NCBI RefSeq assembly: GCF_000340565.2
Contig: NZ_CP007203.1
Span: forward strand, 3,721,931 to 3,754,808
Origin: Nodularia spumigena CCY9414
GTDB lineage: Bacteria; Cyanobacteriota; Cyanobacteriia; Cyanobacteriales; Nostocaceae
Length of the DNA stretch: 32,878 nt
Reading direction: 5' to 3'
Below are positions 25,185 to 32,878 of the stretch, in pieces. A program made the position numbers and the translations under genes. Below the pieces are notes generated by a model. The model made no database searches and was not told the DNA's origin. It worked only from the letters and a program-made list of their open reading frames with translations. Every line of letters starts with the position of its first letter. The first letter of the stretch is position 1.

Positions 25185-26456
25185 TTACCCCAAAGCCGTA
25201 TTAATTGCTGTTTCTTGACCAACCAAAGATATATAAGGTGACTGTAAATACTTACAGGCGGCGGTTATGGCATCTTTGACACTTACAGATGCAATCAGTT
25301 CTTGAAACTCCTGGTCAAAACCAAGTCCTAAACCCAAAGTTTCATACCAGCCGTATATTTGAGCAATTTGTCCGTTAGTTTGTTTACCCAAAGCATACTG
25401 CCCCAGGATTTTATTTTTAGCTGCTTCTAGGGCGGTTTCTGATACTTCTGTAGTACAGAGTAAATCCACTTCTTTACGTAGCCCTTGTAGAGCGATGCTG
25501 GTATTGTCTGGTGCTGTCCCCATATACACCACAAATGACCCCGGATACAGCCTTGTGGGATAAAATGCCGATACTTCGTAAGCTAAACCCCGTTTTTCCC
25601 GTAATTCCACAAACAAGCGGCTAGAAAGCCCATTACCCAAGTAAGTAGACAGCAATTTTAAGGGGGCGTAGTCTGGACAACTCACCGGTGATCCCAAATA
25701 ACCCAACATCACAATTGATTGCTGTGTTTGTACAGGTTGTAGTCGATGCTGCGGTTCTGCTTGAAGTTCTGGTAAATTAACTAATGGCAAGGGTTGGGAT
25801 GGAATTTGCCAATCGCCAAATACTTGTTCGACTAGTGCTACAGCATCTTCTAAGGTGACTCGCCCGGCGATACTAATTACCAGATTATCGGGACGAAAAT
25901 AAGTTTGATGATACTGCACTAAATCAGCACGCGATAAGCCGCTCATTGTAGTTTCATCTCCTAGTATTGACATAGCATAGGGATGATTTTGATAGATTAC
26001 CTGCCGCATTTGGCTAAAGGCAAGGGTAAACGGCTGTTCTTTTTGAGAGCGAATACTTTGTAGTGCTAAACGCTTTTCTAGTTCCACTTGGGCTTCGGGA
26101 AATGTAGGCGATCGCAATATTCGCCCAGCCAATGTTAAAATCTCCGAGAAGTCAGATGTTACCGTCTTTAAAGACAACAAAAAATAATCAGTAGCAGCAT
26201 CAGCACTTAAACTCGCGCCCACAGACTCTACTTGTTCAGCCAATTCCCAGCTAGAAAGTCCGTCGCATCCTTTCGTCATCACTGCTGACAGCAAATGGGC
26301 TAACCCCGCTTTTTCCCGCGTTTCGTAACAACTACCAGCCCGGACAAACATCCGCGCCGCCACAATATCCGCCACCGGATTTTCAGCCACCAGCACTACA
26401 ATGCCATTATTCAATACAATGCGATGAATAGGAGAAGAAGATAGAGAAGGTTTCAC
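25185..26456 (-). CDS. M16 family peptidase-like protein, non-catalytic subunit
   Basis: A 423-residue insulinase/processing-peptidase fold protein starting at GTG 26456. The zinc motif HxxEH has become HLLSA (54-58), so the Glu and second His are lost. It keeps the C-terminal ELREKRGLAYEVSAFY stretch (about 282-297) that in family heterodimers supplies the Arg/Tyr pair to the partner's active site. It is therefore the regulatory half of a pair whose catalytic half is the gene 173 bases upstream (26630-27898) on the same strand. Substrates are unknown; such pairs degrade peptides. Confidence 0.93.
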   Translation of the reverse strand: MKPSLSSSPIHRIVLNNGIVVLVAENPVADIVAARMFVRAGSCYETREKAGLAHLLSAVMTKGCDGLSSWELAEQVESVGASLSADAATDYFLLSLKTVTSDFSEILTLAGRILRSPTFPEAQVELEKRLALQSIRSQKEQPFTLAFSQMRQVIYQNHPYAMSILGDETTMSGLSRADLVQYHQTYFRPDNLVISIAGRVTLEDAVALVEQVFGDWQIPSQPLPLVNLPELQAEPQHRLQPVQTQQSIVMLGYLGSPVSCPDYAPLKLLSTYLGNGLSSRLFVELREKRGLAYEVSAFYPTRLYPGSFVVYMGTAPDNTSIALQGLRKEVDLLCTTEVSETALEAAKNKILGQYALGKQTNGQIAQIYGWYETLGLGLGFDQEFQELIASVSVKDAITAACKYLQSPYISLVGQETAINTALG

Positions 26457-26540
26457 AGTTATTAGTAATCTATTATTAGTTATTCTTGATGGTTACAGCA
26501 CTTTTCAAGTAAATGAAGTACACATTTTAATATTATAAAT

Positions 26541-26570
26541 CTTGTGGGGTGGGCATCCTGCCCGCCCTTA
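26541..26570. repeat. GC-rich dispersed repeat between the M16 genes
   Basis: CTTGTGGGGTGGGCATCCTG followed by CCCGCCC forms a short GGGC/GCCC hairpin and is related to the repeat at 31701-31788. The adjacent stretch ACAGCACTTTTCAAGTAAAT (from 26495) also looks like a dispersed repeat; ACAGCACTTTTCA recurs near 28027. Confidence 0.6.
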
Positions 26571-26629
26571 TCTACCTCAATCAAATCAAATGTCCTGTAG
26601 TTGTTTACATTAAACAACCAACCACTGAA

Positions 26630-27898
26630 TTAACAGGATTTAAGTATAGTAACCGCATAATTTAGAGGTGAAAGAAACTGTTGAGCTAATTGTTGCAATT
26701 CTTGGGTAGTAAACGATTGAATCTGTTGAGGATATGCTACTGCTAATTCAGCTTGGGCAATAGTGTTGTAATATCCATAAAGCCCCGTTAACTGATTTGG
26801 TGTTTCCGTAGAAAAAGCAAACTCATTACAAACCAGTCTACGTGTCCGGGCGAGTTCCTGCTCAGTAATTCCTGTGGTTTGCAAATCATTTAAATGACTG
26901 AGAATCAAATTTTCGACTTGATCTACATTTTCTGGCTCCAACCAAGCAGTAATTGTAAATAAACTCGATTCTCGTTGTAGAGAAAAATTACTATAAATTC
27001 CCTGTACTAATTGTAATTCTTCCCGCAAATCACGCACCAGTCGGGAAGTTCGCCCTTCTGACAATAACACCGCCAACAAATCTAAACCATAGGCAGTGTG
27101 TAATTGCTCTACCCCTGGTACAACCCACGCCATCATTAAACGTGCTTGTTCTAGACGTGGTAAACAAATTTCTTGGCGGTGAATTCCCGTGATAACTGGC
27201 TCTATTATTTTTTCGGCCTGCGGAAAGTCTAAAGGTGCTGCAAAATCAGCGAATGAATTATTGACAAGTTCCCAGGCTGACTCTTGAGCAATTCCCCCCA
27301 CAACAACTACAGTCATATTTTGCGGTTGGTAGTGGGCGCGATGAAAACAACGCATAGCGGCTGGTGACTGTTGCATTAATTCTCGCTCAGTACCTAACAC
27401 TGAACGCCCATAAGGATGGTTTTGGTAGATGCTTTGATTAAGGGCTTGAAATCCTATCCAATCGGGATCATCATTGCAGGAGCGAATTTCTTCTAGCACC
27501 ACATCCCGTTCGCGGATAAATTCATCGTCTGGAATAGCTGCGTTAATCAGCAGTTCTCCCAAATGAGGCAGAGTATCTGCTAGGTAAGAAGCTGCTGTAG
27601 TCAGGGTATAATGAGCATAATCATAACTCGTAGCTGCATTACTCACACCGCCCCTGGTTTCAATGTTGTGATCAAACATTCCAGGGGCTAGCGTCGCCGT
27701 TCCTTTAAAAATCATGTGTTCTAAAAAATGAGCCATACCGAACCACGGTTTTGGCTCAAGGGTTGCTCCGGCGCGCACCCAAACATCAGCCACAACTACA
27801 GGGGTAGTGGCAATTTCTTGATGGACAAGTGTTAAACCATTATCTAGTCGGAGAACCGAAGCTGGAAACACAGTATGCTGTAGTTGTTGTTGTGACAA
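26630..27898 (-). CDS. M16 family zinc peptidase, catalytic subunit
   Basis: A 422-residue M16 peptidase with an intact zinc motif HFLEH (His57, Glu60, His61) and the downstream acidic ligand region ERDVVLEEI. The C-terminal domain has RLVRDLREELQLVQGIYSNF, lacking the clear R/Y motif of its neighbour. Together with the downstream inactive homologue this gives the split catalytic/regulatory pair typical of bacterial and mitochondrial processing-type peptidases. The frame starts at TTG 27898; no ATG exists before the catalytic motif, so TTG or an internal GTG must be used. The cellular location is probably cytoplasm or periplasm without a clear signal. Confidence 0.93.
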   Translation of the reverse strand: MSQQQLQHTVFPASVLRLDNGLTLVHQEIATTPVVVADVWVRAGATLEPKPWFGMAHFLEHMIFKGTATLAPGMFDHNIETRGGVSNAATSYDYAHYTLTTAASYLADTLPHLGELLINAAIPDDEFIRERDVVLEEIRSCNDDPDWIGFQALNQSIYQNHPYGRSVLGTERELMQQSPAAMRCFHRAHYQPQNMTVVVVGGIAQESAWELVNNSFADFAAPLDFPQAEKIIEPVITGIHRQEICLPRLEQARLMMAWVVPGVEQLHTAYGLDLLAVLLSEGRTSRLVRDLREELQLVQGIYSNFSLQRESSLFTITAWLEPENVDQVENLILSHLNDLQTTGITEQELARTRRLVCNEFAFSTETPNQLTGLYGYYNTIAQAELAVAYPQQIQSFTTQELQQLAQQFLSPLNYAVTILKSC

Positions 27899-28063
27899 GT
27901 TTTTGTAGCTTTAACCACAATTTAAGACAATTTTTGTTATTCTAACTCTCAACGATCGCTAAATTAGAATCAACGGATACAAATTTTCTCTTCCTCAGTC
28001 ATCAAATTGATATTTGCCATTCACATACAGCACTTTTCATCAAGATGAAATCTGAATTTATCT

Positions 28064-28098
28064 GTGTAGCCTACGGCAAGCCGCTAACGCGTCTACAC
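28064..28098. repeat. Small palindromic repeat GTGTAG/CTACAC
   Basis: GTGTAG at 28064-28069 and CTACAC at 28093-28098 enclose CCTACGGCAAGCCGCTAACG, the typical interior of Nostoc small dispersed repeats. It has inserted into a larger ACAGATGAACACAG-type repeat whose halves flank it. Confidence 0.7.
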
Positions 28099-28167
28099 CT
28101 GTGTTCATCTGTGGTCGATTATCTTTATATTTTCTACACTCAATTGCAAACAGCCAGATATAATTAA

Positions 28168-28198
28168 AGCCCCCAAGTTTTTGCTAACTTTGGGAGCT
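28168..28198 (-). terminator. Hairpin terminator downstream of 6S RNA
   Basis: On the minus strand AGCTCCCAAAGTT pairs with AACTTGGGGGCT around a short A-rich loop and is followed by TTTAATTATA. It would end the purK and 6S RNA transcripts. Confidence 0.7.
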
Positions 28199-28204
28199 AA
28201 TAAT

Positions 28205-28394
28205 TTTTAAGTTCACCGCAACGCCGTTTTACCTAAGTTTATGACCTGGTTAAACCAGGTGGGTGCCGACTTTCTTCGTTTTAAGTTTCCGGGTACACGC
28301 CCGGTTTACTGCCACGAGACTTGTTAGCTTCCCTTTTCTTTAAAGACATAGATCAAAAAACTTGATGGCAGTCACCAACGTCGTAGTGCAACTA
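28205..28394 (-). ncRNA. ssaA: 6S RNA
   Basis: 6S RNA mimics an open promoter and binds RNA polymerase holoenzyme. The roughly 190-base region follows purK on the same strand, the arrangement known for cyanobacterial 6S (ssaA). A rod-like fold is visible: the 5' end TAGTTGCACTACGACGTT pairs with AACGGCGTTGCGGTGAACTT near the 3' end, with internal stems such as CCACCTGG/CCAGG and CCGGGCGTGTACCCGG. A TATAAT -10 box sits at 28401-28406, 7 bases before the predicted 5' end. Ends are estimated. Confidence 0.82.
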
Positions 28395-28400
28395 AAACCT

Positions 28401-28406
28401 ATTATA
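28401..28406 (-). promoter_or_regulatory. -10 box of the 6S RNA promoter
   Basis: A perfect TATAAT on the minus strand that overlaps the purK stop codon (28402-28404). No good -35 hexamer is present at 17-base spacing, so the promoter may use an activator or an unusual -35. Confidence 0.65.
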
Positions 28407-29610
28407 GCCTTCCCAAACCAGTTGTGTGTTCAGTATGGAAATTTTCTCGTACATTTAACAAAGGATACCAGATAGATTCTATAGTTTGGGCTATGGTCAT
28501 GATGGCATCTCGGTTTTGATGATCTACTAACACGGTGACGTGTCCCAGTTTGCGCCCAGGACGTGATTCGGTTTTCCCGTACCAGTGAACGAAAGCCTGG
28601 GGAATTTCGGCTAATTTTTGGCGCTGGCTTTGGTAGTCGCTTTGTGAAATTTCATACCCTAGAAGGTTAACCATGACAGCACTAGCACAATGTAAAGCCG
28701 GATTTCCCAAAGGTAAGCCACAAACGGCTCGCAAGTGCTGTTCAAACTGAGATGTTTCACAAGCGTCTAAGGAGAAATGCCCAGAATTATGGGTACGAGG
28801 GGCAATTTCATTGACCAAAACTTTCCCGTCGGGGGTGAGAAATAGTTCTATACCAAAAACGCCCACGACTTGCAGGTTATTTAAGAGAGTATGAGCGATC
28901 GCCTCAATTTCTGCGGCTTGATTCGGTGTAATATCAGCAGGTGCAATCACTCGCCGACATACCTGTTCTTCTTGTTGAGTTTCTACCACTGGGTAAGTCA
29001 CAACCTCACCCTCTACAGAACGAACCGCAATTATTGCTAATTCTCGTTCAAAGGTGACAAATTCTTCAATTAAAAAAAATCCTTGACTAAAAGCTTTATT
29101 TGTGTTAGGTAAATTTAGCTTTTGCTGCAAATCGGCTAAATCTTTAATAATGAAAGTCCCTTGACCATCGTAACCGTGCCGACGGGATTTTAAAACCACC
29201 GGAAAACCCAAGTCTTCTATTTGAGACGCGAGATTTTCGGGTTCTTCCACCGCGAAAAATCTGGGAACAGGTAAACCCAAGTCTTTTAAATAGCAGCGCT
29301 GCTCATATTTATCTAAAAGCGGAGTTAAAGCTTCTAACCTGGGTCGAAAGCAAACACCTTGATTTTCTATAACAGATAAAGACTCTAAATCAACAAATTC
29401 ATTTTCAAAGGTAATGACATCAGTTTTCTGTGCTATAATCTCTGTGGAGCTAGCATCATCAACTTTAGCCAAAACAGTATCCTGGGCGATCGCTACAGCA
29501 GGATCATCCAAACTAGGAGTTTGCACCACTAATTCAACGCCTAACTTTTTAGCTGCGCCTCCCATCATCCAGGCTAGTTGCCCACCACCAATTATACCAA
29601 CACGCTTCAT
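28402..29610 (-). CDS. purK: 5-(carboxyamino)imidazole ribonucleotide synthase
   Basis: PurK makes N5-carboxyaminoimidazole ribonucleotide from AIR, ATP and bicarbonate in purine synthesis. The 402-residue ATP-grasp protein starts MKRVGIIGGGQLAWMMG and shows the ATP-grasp blocks FPVVLKSRRHGYDGQGTFII (about 135-155), FFLIEEFV, and the metal-binding LVNEIAPRTHNSGHFS (about 262-277). ATG 29610 overlaps the stop of the upstream pentapeptide gene as ATGA and has AGG six bases upstream; a second ATG at 29616 is possible. purK is thus translationally coupled to a gene now interrupted by an iscB element. 6S RNA follows immediately. Confidence 0.95.
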   Translation of the reverse strand: MKRVGIIGGGQLAWMMGGAAKKLGVELVVQTPSLDDPAVAIAQDTVLAKVDDASSTEIIAQKTDVITFENEFVDLESLSVIENQGVCFRPRLEALTPLLDKYEQRCYLKDLGLPVPRFFAVEEPENLASQIEDLGFPVVLKSRRHGYDGQGTFIIKDLADLQQKLNLPNTNKAFSQGFFLIEEFVTFERELAIIAVRSVEGEVVTYPVVETQQEEQVCRRVIAPADITPNQAAEIEAIAHTLLNNLQVVGVFGIELFLTPDGKVLVNEIAPRTHNSGHFSLDACETSQFEQHLRAVCGLPLGNPALHCASAVMVNLLGYEISQSDYQSQRQKLAEIPQAFVHWYGKTESRPGRKLGHVTVLVDHQNRDAIMTIAQTIESIWYPLLNVRENFHTEHTTGLGRL

Positions 29611-29987
29611 CGACATCCTAGAGAATAACGAGTTTCTACACCAGTTTTAGAGTTTACACCACTGGCTTTGCTGCAAAGTTCTTTAATTTGCACGCCATCC
29701 AAAATTGCATCTGTGAAATCCGCACTGTCTATATTCACATCCGTAAAGGTGGAGCGTAGCAAAAGAGCTTCTTTGAAAACCGCATCGCTCAAATCAGCCC
29801 CGGCGAACTTTACCTGATCCACCATAGCATTAGTTAAATCCGCCCCGTGCAGATTCGCCTGAGTCATTACCGAAGCACTCATGACGGCTCCCCGTAAATC
29901 AGCATCTGCAAAATTAGCTAATTCCATATTGGCGTTAGAGAACTCAGCCGCTTGTAAACTTTGTCCAGAAAAATCTCGTCTTTGCAT
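29607..29987 (-). pseudogene. Pentapeptide-repeat protein, C-terminal part (gene split by iscB element)
   Basis: The 126-codon frame begins MQRRDFSGQSLQAAEFSNAN and continues with A(D/N)LxxA pentapeptide repeats (about residues 15-105), which fold as a right-handed quadrilateral helix. It ends with a Cys-containing tail (ELCSKASGVNSKTG, SLGCR). It lacks the signal peptide its family carries; that is found on the other side of the iscB element (31493-31621). The ATG used here comes from the edge of the inserted element. Only residues from about RDFSGQ onward belong to the original gene, so any product would be cytoplasmic. Its stop overlaps purK as ATGA. Confidence 0.85.
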
Positions 29988-30017
29988 TTAATCTCATAAA
30001 ATTGTAGTTGTCCGTAG

Positions 30018-31295
30018 TCAAACGTAGCTATACCCGTCACTACAATGAACCTTAGTAATATCTTTCATTGTTGAAAATTCAACTCTAAAACCATTGATAA
30101 CAATCTCACATCCGTTTTTTGTGGGAGTTTTAACACGACTTACATACTTTCCAGAAGTTATGTTTTTACGATCTTTGTGCAAAGTAGCCTTAACAAAATC
30201 TCCTGTAGAAACATGAGTGAATATTTTTTTAGGCTCAGTGCAAGGAAAACCAAATTTATTGATCCTACAGAATCTTCTGCAACTATGCCCCGTGCTTTTT
30301 ACTGTTAAAATTTTTGTTGTCAGTATTTTGAGAGTTTCAACTTTTCCTACACAAGCAGCATCAATCCAATGAGTTTTAGGCAATCCTAAACGAGTTCTAT
30401 TAAACTTAGTTAAACCTCCTGAACCTGTTGTTATAGGTAATCCAGTTTCTTTTAACTTATTAAATAAAGCCCATCTCGTTGAATTTACAGCAGACGCATC
30501 TTTTAGTGGACGCTTGGCTTGGGATAAAATTTGCTTCAACAACTCAGGCTTTTTTGCTAAAAACTTCTCAATATCTTGAGTACCTTTTTTGATATTGCAT
30601 TTCTCACAAGCTAGACACAAATTAGAAATTCTATTAGTTCCTCCTTTGGCTTTTGGTTTAATATGCTCAACTTGTAAAGGGACATTTTCCGCAGTACAGT
30701 ATGCACATTTTCTATTCCATTTATTCAAAAGATATTCACGGACTTCATACCCTTGTAACTCTCCCTGTTGATACTCAAAGCCTGATATCTCCGGGTTTTC
30801 TAGCTGCTGTAGGTCAAACCTAGCAAGCTCTTCAACTATGTCAGTTATTGGGGCAAAATTACATAATCTTTTAACCCAAGTGTTAATAGTTAAAACTCTA
30901 TGGCTTAAAGAAGGTGCTAACCAACCTTGAGGTTTAGTGCGGTTAAGAAATCTAGCTTGACGATAACGAGTATGTCTAGAACGTCTTCCTCGCCTTACTC
31001 CTTTTCGAGTTTCTAGGCTTTCTTTAATAGCTAAACCTCTGTGTTGTAATTCCATACCCCAGATGACTTTATTATTTTGAACTAACGCAAAACCTGTAGT
31101 TTTACTCCCTGGATCTATTTTTAATTCAATCGGTTGAGTTGGAACTTCAGATTTAGGTTCTTTCAAAATTATGGTAAATGGAAATCTTCTAAATACAGCA
31201 GCTTTTTGTTGATTTAATAAAAAACGTGCATCTCCTGGATGAATTGGAGTAAGTGGTTTTTTGTTGGTATCAAGAACTAGAACAAAATTAGACAT
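30018..31295 (-). CDS. iscB: IscB RNA-guided nuclease (RuvC/HNH)
   Basis: IscB proteins are the compact ancestors of Cas9: they cut DNA under guidance of an omega RNA. The 425-residue protein has the N-terminal PLMP-type domain (KKPLTPIHPGDARFLLNQQK), RuvC-I with Asp61 (KIDPGSKTTGFAL), an Arg-rich bridge helix (about 97-119, RRGRRSRHTRYRQARF), and RuvC-II with Glu156 (IVEELARFD). The HNH domain (about 197-240) has a CxxC pair at 197/200 and 230/233 and His211. RuvC-III has His309 and Asp312 (HWIDAAC). The C-terminal domain (about 340-425) is the region that reads the target-adjacent motif in relatives. All catalytic residues are intact, so the nuclease is probably active. Confidence 0.95.
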   Translation of the reverse strand: MSNFVLVLDTNKKPLTPIHPGDARFLLNQQKAAVFRRFPFTIILKEPKSEVPTQPIELKIDPGSKTTGFALVQNNKVIWGMELQHRGLAIKESLETRKGVRRGRRSRHTRYRQARFLNRTKPQGWLAPSLSHRVLTINTWVKRLCNFAPITDIVEELARFDLQQLENPEISGFEYQQGELQGYEVREYLLNKWNRKCAYCTAENVPLQVEHIKPKAKGGTNRISNLCLACEKCNIKKGTQDIEKFLAKKPELLKQILSQAKRPLKDASAVNSTRWALFNKLKETGLPITTGSGGLTKFNRTRLGLPKTHWIDAACVGKVETLKILTTKILTVKSTGHSCRRFCRINKFGFPCTEPKKIFTHVSTGDFVKATLHKDRKNITSGKYVSRVKTPTKNGCEIVINGFRVEFSTMKDITKVHCSDGYSYV

Positions 31296-31492
31296 TTAAA
31301 TTTCACCTTTTCAGGGTAATGTTTGCTTCAACCTTGTTATCTGAGCTTGTTATGCTAAATACACTATCCTTGCGGATTGTTTAATAAGTAGCAACATGGC
31401 AGGGGACTAGCGAATCCCAAGGTGTTATGACCTAGATAACGTTTACTCATGTTTTGAGTGGTTTGGTTCACATAAACTACAGATTACTCCGT
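31296..31492 (-). ncRNA. Candidate omega RNA (HEARO) upstream of iscB
   Basis: The roughly 200 bases directly before the iscB ATG have no coding capacity and show an organised fold on the iscB strand: a long-range 7-bp stem GTTATCT/AGATAAC (31434-31440 with 31336-31342), enclosing GGGA/TCCC (31403-31418) and a GCAA-capped ATCC/GGAT hairpin (31366-31377); a TTACC/GGTGA hairpin lies just before the start codon. HEARO/omega RNAs are known in this position and of this size, with the guide at the 5' end. The exact 5' end and the guide are not shown by sequence alone. Confidence 0.65.
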
Positions 31493-31621
31493 TTATTTAT
31501 GCTCTCTGGCTAACTCTGCATTACTAAAAGACATGGGATGAGTCCAATCTGCCCAAGCTGGGGAAGCTAAGAGCCATACAGTAATTCCTAGAATAAATGC
31601 TAATCCTTGTTTCCAGAACAT
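31493..31621 (-). pseudogene. Pentapeptide-repeat protein, N-terminal signal-peptide part
   Basis: ATG 31621 begins MFWKQGLAFILGITVWLLAS followed by PAWA, a signal peptide with an AxA cleavage site, and then DWTHPMSFSNAELAREHK and a stop. FSNAELAR is the beginning of the mature protein that continues at RDFSGQ in the fragment 29607-29978. The last codons (EHK and stop) are supplied by the edge of the iscB element. The intact gene would have encoded a secreted or lumenal pentapeptide-repeat protein of about 160 residues. A TTG extension to 31678 is not needed. Confidence 0.85.
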
Positions 31622-31700
31622 AATCAAGTATCTAATTGTTCTCTCTAGCTTACCGCATTTGAATTTCGGGACTGACAAATAAAAAACTATGACAAATTTT

Positions 31701-31788
31701 CTTGTGGGATGGGTGTCCCCACCCGTCCCCTAATCAGGGCGGGCAAGACTTGTACTGAGCGTAGTCGAAGTATGCCCTCCCCCACAAT
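31701..31788. repeat. GC-rich dispersed repeat with imperfect ends
   Basis: The ends TTGTGGGATGGG and CCCTCCCCCACAA are imperfect inverted repeats. The interior contains ACTTGTACTGAGCGTAGTC, a widespread short repeat. It lies between the split pentapeptide gene and the divergent kinase gene. Confidence 0.65.
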
Positions 31789-31931
31789 AATTTTATTTAG
31801 GTTTTCAATTTGTAGGTGTAATTCGGTGAGCCTTTCTATGTGTGAGTAAAATCACTTGCTATACTACTCATAGATTTGGCACAATCAAGCTAATAAATTC
31901 CAATCAATCTAGGACTGCCTAGTGAAAAGCC

Positions 31932-32878
31932 ATGCCTACGACTGGTACAATCCTCCGTAATCACTATAAAATCATTAACCGACTGGGAAGTGGTGCATTT
32001 GGTGAGACCTATTTAGCAGCAGATATAGACTTACCCAACCATCCCAAGTGTGTAGTAAAACACCTCAAACCCAACTCCGACCCCGTAGTATTACAAACCG
32101 TTAGAAGATTATTTGATAGCGAAGCGAAGGTTTTATACCGTTTAGGCAATGATAGCGACCAGATACCGCGACTATTTGCCCACTTTGAAGAACAAGGGGA
32201 ATTTTATTTAGTCCAAGAGTTTGTCGATGGGGAAGACTTAAGCAAAGAAATCAGTCCTGGTAAAAAGTTGAGTGAAACAGAAGTCACCAAACTATTACAA
32301 GAAATTTTGGAAGTATTAGCAGTAGTTCACAAAAAAAATATCATCCACCGCGACATCAAACCCGCAAACTTAATGCGTCGCCGTCAAGATAGGAAAATAG
32401 TGTTAATTGACTTTGGTGCAGTCAAAGAAATAAACACCGTGATGGTGAATAGCCAAGGTCAAACTAGTGTTAGCGTTGTCATTGGAACTAATGGCTATAT
32501 GCCAAGTGAACAAACAGCCGGACAACCAAAATTATGCAGCGATGTTTACGCAGTGGGGATGTTGGGAATTTATGCTTTAACAGGGAGACAACCCCACGAA
32601 CTACCAAAAGACCCCACTGATGGTGAAGTGATTTGGCGTAATTATGCAAATGTCAGTGACAAACTGGCAGGTGTTTTAAATAAGATGGTGAGTTATCACT
32701 TTCGAGATAGATATTTTTCAGCAGAGGTAGCATTGCAAGCCCTCCAGCCGTCACAGCCACCGCCACAGATAGCACCGACACAACTAAATCCACCATCACC
32801 TCAACAGCTACAGCCACAACCACAACGACGACAACCACCCCCACAGCCAACATCTGATTTGTCACGCCGTCAGGTAAT
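31932..32878 (+). CDS. Serine/threonine protein kinase (3' end outside the window)
   Basis: Starts at ATG 31932 (MPTTGTILRNHYKIINRLGS) and runs off the window after 315 codons. All kinase motifs are present: glycine loop LGSGAFGETY, Lys in CVVKHLK, HRDIKPANLM catalytic loop, DFGAVKE, and GTNGYMPSEQ in place of the usual GTxGYxxPEQ. After about 270 residues the domain gives way to a Pro/Gln-rich linker that continues past the end. This layout is typical of Pkn-type kinases of Nostoc, which often carry further domains or membrane segments behind the linker. Confidence 0.96.
   Translation, partial: MPTTGTILRNHYKIINRLGSGAFGETYLAADIDLPNHPKCVVKHLKPNSDPVVLQTVRRLFDSEAKVLYRLGNDSDQIPRLFAHFEEQGEFYLVQEFVDGEDLSKEISPGKKLSETEVTKLLQEILEVLAVVHKKNIIHRDIKPANLMRRRQDRKIVLIDFGAVKEINTVMVNSQGQTSVSVVIGTNGYMPSEQTAGQPKLCSDVYAVGMLGIYALTGRQPHELPKDPTDGEVIWRNYANVSDKLAGVLNKMVSYHFRDRYFSAEVALQALQPSQPPPQIAPTQLNPPSPQQLQPQPQRRQPPPQPTSDLSRRQV

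Larger units (their letters stand above)
29979..31504 (-). mobile_element. iscB-carrying insertion (ISC-like, transposase not present)
   Basis: About 1.5 kb lies between the two halves of a pentapeptide-repeat gene and holds iscB plus its upstream RNA region. No tyrosine transposase (TnpA) is visible, so the element must have been moved in trans, as is usual for iscB and tnpB elements of the IS200/IS605 kind. No terminal inverted repeats or clear target duplication are seen; an AGA occurs at both junctions. Removing the insert joins NAELAR to RDFSGQ in frame, which sets the boundaries to within a few bases. Confidence 0.8.

Noticed and set aside
32653-32865. Minus-strand valine-rich 70-codon frame
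   Set aside because: It is antisense to the Pro/Gln-rich linker of the Ser/Thr kinase and arises from that repetitive codon use.

Overview
The window is chromosomal DNA from a filamentous, probably heterocyst-forming cyanobacterium of the Nostoc/Anabaena group. The evidence is the frequent GCGATCGC (HIP1) octamers, three tracts of tandem heptamers, many small dispersed palindromic repeats, a HetP-family gene, a small gene resembling a cyanobacterial NDH-1 subunit, and a 6S RNA gene directly downstream of purK. All calls come from reading the sequence; no database search was run.

Layout. Bases 1-1841 hold the start of an rRNA operon on the minus strand: partial 16S-23S spacer, complete 16S gene, leader and promoter. 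Bases 1842-5380 are a decayed accessory stretch: an IS5-like insertion sequence with perfect 15-bp ends and a transposase split by a -1 frame change, a broken psb34-like gene behind an intact promoter, a GerMN lipoprotein gene and a PAS-kinase remnant. Bases 5449-7641 are a housekeeping run (rsmA, ispE, DUF3082). Bases 7638-10704 (minus) hold a REC-AraC response regulator behind a histidine kinase gene broken by two frameshifts. A 1.1-kb gap with a MITE-like element leads to a hetP-like gene, a divergent trpC paralogue and an HtrA protease (11842-14485). Then come a half-size TSUP transporter with an acetamidase/formamidase, a small ndhP-like gene, a beta-CASP metallo-hydrolase, and conserved cyanobacterial genes (DUF6679-like, Nif3, DUF1997, DUF4079, a large ankyrin protein). 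A likely minus-strand small RNA lies at 22931-23028. After a CbiG-like gene, a small membrane protein and a peptidoglycan-binding protein, two M16 peptidase genes, 6S RNA and purK follow on the minus strand. The window ends inside a Ser/Thr kinase gene.

The most interesting locus is 29607-31621. A secreted pentapeptide-repeat protein gene has been split by an element carrying an intact iscB (RuvC plus HNH nuclease of the Cas9-ancestor family) and a candidate HEARO/omega RNA upstream of it. No transposase is visible. The two halves of the host gene can be rejoined by eye, which places the insertion to within a few bases, and the downstream half is coupled by an ATGA overlap to purK, which is followed by 6S RNA. 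Other points worth checking are a kinase frameshift that falls in a 41-nt near-perfect palindrome and looks like a quasipalindrome template-switch mutation, a TrpC paralogue with a changed active-site lysine, and the 16S processing stem read directly from leader and spacer.
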